Source: Bombyx mori
Taxonomy: Eukaryota > Arthropoda > Insecta > Lepidoptera > Bombycidae
Length of the DNA: 64,000 nucleotides
Direction of reading: 5' to 3'
Assembly (NCBI RefSeq): GCF_030269925.1
Contig: NC_085119.1
Coordinates: 12,373,001 to 12,437,000 of the forward strand
The notes beneath the pieces are model-generated. The model saw only the letters and a program-made list of their open reading frames with translations. It was not told the DNA's origin and ran no database searches. Within the stretch, counting starts at the first letter, position 1. Each line of letters begins with the position of its first letter. The position numbers and the translations under genes are program-made. Shown here in pieces: positions 58,874 through 64,000 of this stretch.

Positions 58874-59117
58874 ACTGGTGGTAGGACCTCTTGTGAGTCC
58901 GCGCGGGTAGGTACCACCGCCCTGCCTATTTCTGCCGTGAAGCAGTAATGCGTTTCGGTCTGAAGGGTAGGGCAGCCGTTGTAACTATACTGAGATCTTA
59001 GAACTTATATCTTAAGGTGGATGGCGCATTTACGTTATAGATGTCTATGGGCTTCAGTAACCACTTAACACCAGGTGGGCTGTGAGCTCGTCCACCCATA
59101 TAAGCAACAAAAAAAAA
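58874..59117 (+). mobile_element. Bm1 SINE, short form, well preserved
   Basis: ACTGGTGGTAGGACCTCTTG through CACCCATATAAGCAAC and an A-run. It begins exactly at the short-form boundary. Confidence 0.92.
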
Positions 59118-59151
59118 TACGATAAAGGCAAGATCTTCCACCGAGCGAGTC

Positions 59152-59750
59152 GATTTTTTTTTCCTACCTAAGCTGATGGTCTAGAGAGACCATATGAGTC
59201 GACTATTATCAAAGGCGGCAATCTGACTTTTGGACAATGATTGGTAAATCAGAAAAACGAATTATTGACTTTGTATTCCATTGGCAGTCACAAAACTCTT
59301 CGGAACGACATCTTAGATAAATAACAGGTTAACTATTAACCTTTATTTAATGCAGGTTTTGAACCGTATTCTTTGAAGGAGACGATTATATTCAAATAAA
59401 TCTGTATTGACATATCAATAAAAATTTTTTGTCCAAATGTACAGATTGCCACCTTTGATAATAGACGACTCATATAAGCGTAACCTTAACTAGTAGGTGA
59501 GCTCACGGGGTTCAAACTTAACGGTGTTGCTAACACGAACCCTAGCAAGAGCCGTGCTTCGCAGAATCTACCACCGGATCGGAAACGTGACTCAATGAGA
59601 AGATCCGGCGAGAAACTCAGTGGGCTGTGTCTGTGGGTTAATTTACTCGCCTAGCCCTTCGTCGCAAGCGACGGGTTCGACGAGAACGATGACCGGCGAG
59701 CGAGTCGCATTGCTCCGTAGACCGCCGAACGATAATGTTTGGAACTTGTA
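59152..59750 (-). mobile_element. Jockey-like LINE 3' UTR split by a MITE
   Basis: The 3' end lies at 59152-59194 (poly-T, TTCCTACCTAAGCTGATGGT). It resumes at 59475 (AAGCGTAACCTTAACTAGTA) and runs to about 59750 (ACGGGTTCGACGAGAACGAT, then GACCGGCG). Confidence 0.8.
59195..59472. mobile_element. TA-flanked MITE inside the LINE
   Basis: Ends TGAGTCGACTATTATCAAAG and its near-exact reverse complement (33 bp with two mismatches, looser similarity to about 45 bp). TA is present at both flanks (59193-59194, 59473-59474). It is 278 bp and noncoding. TA duplication suggests mobilisation by a Tc1/mariner-type transposase, but the TIR differs from that of the mariner at 2357. Confidence 0.8.
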
Positions 59751-60620
59751 TATCTTATCTTGAGAATGTCGCTTGCGAGATTCAGGCACCTGTCAAATAT
59801 CATGTCAAACGGCTACCGGAATCTGTAGATCTGATTGATCGACATAATCATGAATGCCGCCACCCACTTTGACACATGAGGCCGGCATGTGTTCCGCCAC
59901 TTAACGCCGGGTGGGCCGTGAATTCGTTGGCCTATCTATGAAATAAAAAAAAATACATCAGTTCTAGTGACTGCCTCTGACGAGGTGGATCGTGCCTCTT
60001 ATAGCAAAAAAGGTAATTAACACTTCATTACATACTTAATTAAATTATCGAACAATATAAACAAGATCCATAATCCGTTTTATAATAGTACAACGTTACG
60101 TGAAAAGTTACATATTAGTAGGAAATGTTAACGTATAGTAGCTGCGGTTTGCCTTAGTGCTTGCATACCTTACTTCCGGGCAGTAAATTACTAGACTTTC
60201 TCGGGTTTAACAAACAAATAATTACTGATTGCTGCTTATTGCAATCGTGCGGTTCTTTTGTTTTATTTCATTTAAAGCTAAGAAGATAATAGTAATTATT
60301 TTATATTATATCGTCATTTTTTTCATGCGTATAATTAACTTAGATGAATAGATGATTTAATAAGATAAGATTATTTAATAAAATTCGAATAAGAATAATA
60401 ATTATTCAAAATTATATAATAAACTATAAGTAAATAATACTTAAAGATTTATATCATTTTTAAGGATAAAAAATATTGTTTCAGCTTTACTAGTGACAAT
60501 GAATCATCAATATTTGTTCAATAGTCATCCTATGATTTAAAAAAAAATTAGTAAAAAAAATTTAAAATATATTGAAAAAGGAGAAAGATGTACTTAACTT
60601 ACATATTTTGTTTATGACTA
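59751..60620. other. No gene seen; old SINE-like remnant at 59850-59950
   Basis: GCCGCCACCCACTTTGACAC and CCACTTAACGCCGGGTGGGC resemble Bm1 tail sequence in plus orientation, ending in an A-run at 59941. The rest is AT-rich. Confidence 0.45.
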
Positions 60621-60624
60621 TTCA

Positions 60625-62820
60625 TTCTCGCTCACGACTCGGTCGTGCGCGGACGTGCTTTCCGATCCGTGGCCCGCTTGCGAGCCGCGTCTCTGAACTC
60701 ACAGTTGTGCTCGACAGTGTAGTGACCGTGAATACATCGTGCGTACAATTCGGTAGTGCGGACGTGCCGATCCGTTGGTCGCTTGCGATCTGCGTATCGA
60801 GGTCCATTTTTGTGCGCTAAAGTTTTGTAACCGCGAACCCACCCTTACCAACTGCCTTTTTCAAGGCAAAACCAATCGCTACGTTCAGCTTCCTGTGGCA
60901 CTCACAGGCTAGCGATTTCCTAACCCTTCCCAAAAACAACAGTCTTTTTCAAGACTAGACCCCCGCTCGCGATTCTGCCTGCTGTAGCACTATACAGCCC
61001 GAGCGGGTTCCTTTCCTTTTCCCCGCCGATTGCCGTTTTCACGGCATAGGCATTCCCCCCCCCTGCTCCTTGCTGTCCTGCAGCACAGGGGGGTTACAAA
61101 TCCTATCCGGGGCCTCGCCTTTCGGCGAGTTCAACAAAAGTCCCGGGGCCGCCCCCCCCGGGCAAGAAGACAGCAAGATGAGTGAAGATTGTGTCAGTGA
61201 AAGTGCTAGTGACATTGTCGGGTTCCTCCGGGATAGGTACCCGTCAATTAGGGCCGAGTACTTAGCGTATAGGGCCTCCCGTGGCAATCCCTCCCCCCCC
61301 GCGTCCGTCGCCGCGTATTTCAACCGTGCCTCGGAGGCACGCCGCGCGCCCCCCGCCGCCGCGTTAAGTTCGAGCGCACGTTCCAACGATGCGACTCACG
61401 AAGCGCCTAGCGCTACCCCCACCCCCGCGCCCGCGTCGGTTACGTCATCACGCGCTACGTCCGCCGCGACCTCGATCATTTCAAGTTCAGGCTCCGATAC
61501 CGAATCGGAGATGGATTTCGAATCCGCGTCAAGCCCTCAGCCTGGAACTTCGGATGGGTTCCAAACCGTAACGCGCGGTAAAAAGCGTACTCGCGCCGTG
61601 GAGTCCCGGAACTCCACGACAAAACAAACGAAATCCGCGTCCGCCTCTCGACCAAAAGTAGTAGTAACACCGGAGTCGGACTCCGCGCGCCGCGTAACCC
61701 CACCGCCGCGTCCCAAGCCCGCGCCCGCTCCCAAAGTAGCTGCCCCGCCCCCGCTGATACTTCAAGAGAAGACAGCGTGGAATCGCGTGTCCCAGGCCCT
61801 TCAGGCAAATAAAATTAACTACACCCATGCGCGTAACGTCGCGCATGGGATTCAGATCAAGGTCGCAACGCCGGGCGACCATAGGGCCCTCTCAGCATAC
61901 CTCCGAAAGGAGAACATAGGTTTCCACACCTATGCTCTTCAGGAGGACCGCGAGCTCCGCGTAGTAATACGCGGAGTCCCTAAGGAGCTAGAAATAGACT
62001 ACATTAAGGAGGATCTGACCGCTCAGGCCCTCCCGATAGTTAGTGTGCACCGGATGCACAGCGGGCGGGGCAAACAGCCCTATAATATGATACTCGTGGC
62101 GTTAGAACCCACCCCGGAGGCCAAAAAGAAGATCGCATGTCTCACGACAATTTGCGGCCTATCCGGGATATCGATCGAAGCCCCCCATAAGCGTGGCACT
62201 CCCGGGCAGTGCTACAGGTGCCAACTCTATGGCCACTCGGCGCGTAATTGCCACGCGCGTCCCCGCTGCGTGAAATGCCTCGGCGATCACGCTACGTTAG
62301 ATTGCGTTAGAGATAGGGAAACCGCGACCGAACCTCCCAGCTGTGTCCTATGCCTTAAGCAAGGGCACCCCGCGAACTACCGTGGATGTCCCAGGGCTCC
62401 GCGAAAACGCCCAACCCACCCAGCTCCGCGAACCGTCGGCCCAAAGACTTCGGCACCCTCAGTGCCGAAACCTGCCTTCGTGCCGGCTGCAGTTCCCACG
62501 GTTTCAGCGTGGAAAAAGCCGCTGCCGTATACGAAGGCGGGAACGCAAACCGCACCCCCGCCCCCGCTCGCGACACGCCCCGCGCCTCAGCCCCTGCTCG
62601 CACCTCGCCCCGCGCCCGCGTTCCGTCCCCCGCAACCCTCTGCCGCCAACGACTTCGCGCTCGTGCGCGACTTCGTCACCGCGGTGAACTTCGACCGTCT
62701 GCGATCGTTCGCTGACGCTATCCGTAGGTCGACAACCCCCGAACAGCGGCTCGCGGCCGCGTTCGATCACATGGACGTTTAAAGTTGTTAAAAACAAAAG
62801 TTACTCTTGAATTTTAACGT
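60625..62820 (+). mobile_element. Jockey-like LINE, 5' part only
   Basis: Base composition changes abruptly at about 60625 from AT-rich to GC-rich, and back just after 62785. The first 550 bases form a GC-rich leader with short duplicated blocks (GTGCGCGGACGTGC / GTGCGGACGTGC; GATCCGTGGCCCGCTTGCGA / GATCCGTTGGTCGCTTGCGA). An intact ORF1 follows. No ORF2 or 3' UTR is attached, the reverse of the usual LINE truncation. Confidence 0.7.
61178..62782 (+). CDS. Jockey-like ORF1 protein (gag-like, zinc knuckles), intact
   Basis: The ORF1 protein of Jockey-type LINEs binds element RNA and forms the transport particle. The first ATG of the open frame is at 61178 (AAGATGAGTG), giving 534 aa. An N-terminal acidic/Ser-rich and Ala/Pro-rich region (about 1-190) is followed by an RRM-like region (about 200-330, with GIQIKVATPGDHRALSAYLR and ELRVVIRGVPKELEIDYIKE). 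Three Cys/His knuckles come next (CYRCQLYGHSARNC, CVKCLGDHATLDC, CVLCLKQGHPANYRGC; about residues 347-410), then a Pro-rich tail and DFVTAVNFDRLRSFADAIRR near the end. The frame has no stop over 1.6 kb, implying a young insertion or constraint. Codon use is far more GC-rich than in the host genes here. The protein class is clear; the exact family name is not. Confidence 0.88.
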   Translation: MSEDCVSESASDIVGFLRDRYPSIRAEYLAYRASRGNPSPPASVAAYFNRASEARRAPPAAALSSSARSNDATHEAPSATPTPAPASVTSSRATSAATSIISSSGSDTESEMDFESASSPQPGTSDGFQTVTRGKKRTRAVESRNSTTKQTKSASASRPKVVVTPESDSARRVTPPPRPKPAPAPKVAAPPPLILQEKTAWNRVSQALQANKINYTHARNVAHGIQIKVATPGDHRALSAYLRKENIGFHTYALQEDRELRVVIRGVPKELEIDYIKEDLTAQALPIVSVHRMHSGRGKQPYNMILVALEPTPEAKKKIACLTTICGLSGISIEAPHKRGTPGQCYRCQLYGHSARNCHARPRCVKCLGDHATLDCVRDRETATEPPSCVLCLKQGHPANYRGCPRAPRKRPTHPAPRTVGPKTSAPSVPKPAFVPAAVPTVSAWKKPLPYTKAGTQTAPPPPLATRPAPQPLLAPRPAPAFRPPQPSAANDFALVRDFVTAVNFDRLRSFADAIRRSTTPEQRLAAAFDHMDV

Positions 62821-63146
62821 CAGTAAATATTGTTGTATTAAAAGATGTTCTATCAAGTGCTTCGACGTGGGTTTTCTGGAGTGTTAGTTTATTCATCGAC
62901 ACGCGTGCAAAGCGGGATTCACATCATTATTCGGCGGCATGCGTGCTCCGAGGGGTAGGTAGTTATGTATGGGCCGCGGGCGAGCGTTGCACCGAGGGCT
63001 CTTAAAGAGAATTTATGCGAGATGCAGAGGGGGATTTTACGATGACTCTATTAAATGCTCTGAGTTCTTTGTACGATGTCGCTAACAATAGAACGAAATC
63101 AGAGACTTATAGTTGGGTATGCGAAGATATATGTAAGATTGCGGGC
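62821..63146. other. No gene seen past ORF1
   Basis: Host-like composition with no reverse transcriptase motif in any frame. The 67-codon frame at 63015 runs into a SINE. Confidence 0.5.
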
Positions 63147-63385
63147 TTTTTTTTATTGCCTAGATGGGTGGACGAGCTCATAGCCCACCTGATGTTAAGT
63201 GGTTACTGGAGCTCATAGACATCTACAACACTAACAACCTTTAGATATAAGTTCTAAGGTCTCAGTATAGTTACAACGGCTGCCCCACCCTTCAGATCGA
63301 AACGCGTTACTGCTTCACGGCAGAAATAGGCGGGGTAGTGGTACCTACCCGTGCGCACTCACAAGAGGTCCTAACACCAATAATT
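63147..63385 (-). mobile_element. Bm1 SINE, short form
   Basis: Poly-T and TATTGCCTAGATGGGTGGAC through GGTCCTAACACCAATAA, with a deletion where CGTAAATGCGCCACCC usually is. Confidence 0.9.
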
Positions 63386-63968
63386 ACGAAACCCGTAATT
63401 TGTAGTCTTCGCTTTTTACGCTAAGATAATAAATACGTCATATAGGAACGTTAACACTTAGAATTGAATAGAAGTTCATATCGGTGCCAATATTGTTCTT
63501 CAATTTAATATTTGGTTATAAATTCCGTGGCAATAGAGAGGTATGCAGAGCTATTTATTGTACGTGGCATTTGACATATCACGTATTCCAATTAATCAGC
63601 AGTCCATGCACGAATTCACGTAGTATGCTGCATTTCGTGTGATGCAAACATTACGTTTATGCACGAAAACAATCGATTTTATGTTACATTTATTTGGATA
63701 ATTGTTTATTTTTAGTCTCATAGATTGTCTCATAGATTACAAATAGGGATGTTGGTTTAATTTATTTTTTCATCGACAAATCAATGTTTTACGAAATCTA
63801 AAATAGATAAAACAATTTAAATCTTGATAAAATTACGATAGAAAGCGAAGAAAATGATACATATGGCGTTATGGCGTATTAAGAAATGGGTGTGCAAGGG
63901 AGATGGCATGACGTTCTTGCTGCTACTGATGCTGGAAACCTGGAGGGGCTATGCCAGCTTAAGCGATC
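63386..63968. other. No gene seen
   Basis: AT-rich DNA, nothing recognised. Confidence 0.45.
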
Positions 63969-64000
63969 GAGTAGGTGAACTCACGGGGTTCAAACCTGAC
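63969..64000 (-). mobile_element. Jockey-like LINE 3' UTR, running off the window
   Basis: AGTAGGTGAACTCACGGGGT then TCAAACCTGAC matches the start of the minus-strand 3' UTR block (compare 59493 onwards). Confidence 0.65.

Noticed and set aside
61529..61882. Long antisense frames over the ORF1 region.
   Set aside because: GC-rich coding DNA leaves few stop codons on the opposite strand; the zinc knuckles and stop-free 1.6 kb support the plus frame only.
1..64000. CRISPR arrays, operons, bacterial or organellar genes.
   Set aside because: No regularly spaced repeats, no dense coding and clear spliceosomal introns; the sequence is eukaryotic nuclear DNA.

Overview
The window reads as lepidopteran nuclear DNA, most likely silkmoth (Bombyx). 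It is AT-rich and intron-bearing. About twenty copies of the Bombyx SINE Bm1 are scattered through it, with Jockey-, CR1- and R1-like LINE 3' ends, short TC...CTAG Helitrons and a mariner. No prokaryotic feature is present. The species call rests on recalled repeat families, not on a search.

Layout. 1-720 looks like the 3' UTR of a plus-strand gene lying to the left. 2357-7536 is a decayed mariner that contains a 3.4-kb Transib transposon (RAG1-related transposase), which itself contains a Helitron; a Bm1 SINE sits in another part of the mariner. Three host genes follow, all on the minus strand, and each could be rebuilt exon by exon with splice phases that agree: (i) signal peptidase complex subunit 3 (Spase22-23/SPCS3; 3 exons, 8132-9547, 179 aa); (ii) a secreted, probably GPI-anchored, 10-cysteine Ly6-like protein (4 exons, 11453-15064, 179 aa); (iii) a 1013-aa secreted Ser/Thr/Pro-rich protein resembling the insect DUF4758 family (5 exons, 21808-29465).

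From about 30 kb to the right edge I found no convincing host gene. This half is intergenic or intronic DNA filled with repeats: Bm1 copies, LINE 3' ends (some fused head to head with Bm1 tails), three Helitrons, a TA-flanked MITE inside a LINE 3' UTR, fold-back repeats and a possible RFX X-box pair. At 60.6-62.8 kb a Jockey-like 5' UTR and an intact 534-aa ORF1 (gag-like, zinc knuckles) stand without any ORF2.

The host genes have no obvious pathway in common except the secretory route: one processes signal peptides in the ER, and the other two encode proteins with signal peptides. Most of what is unusual here is transposon biology. The best candidates for a second look are the Transib copy with RSS-heptamer-like ends (CACAGTG) and a 5-bp GC-rich target duplication, the stand-alone ORF1, and the X-box cluster.
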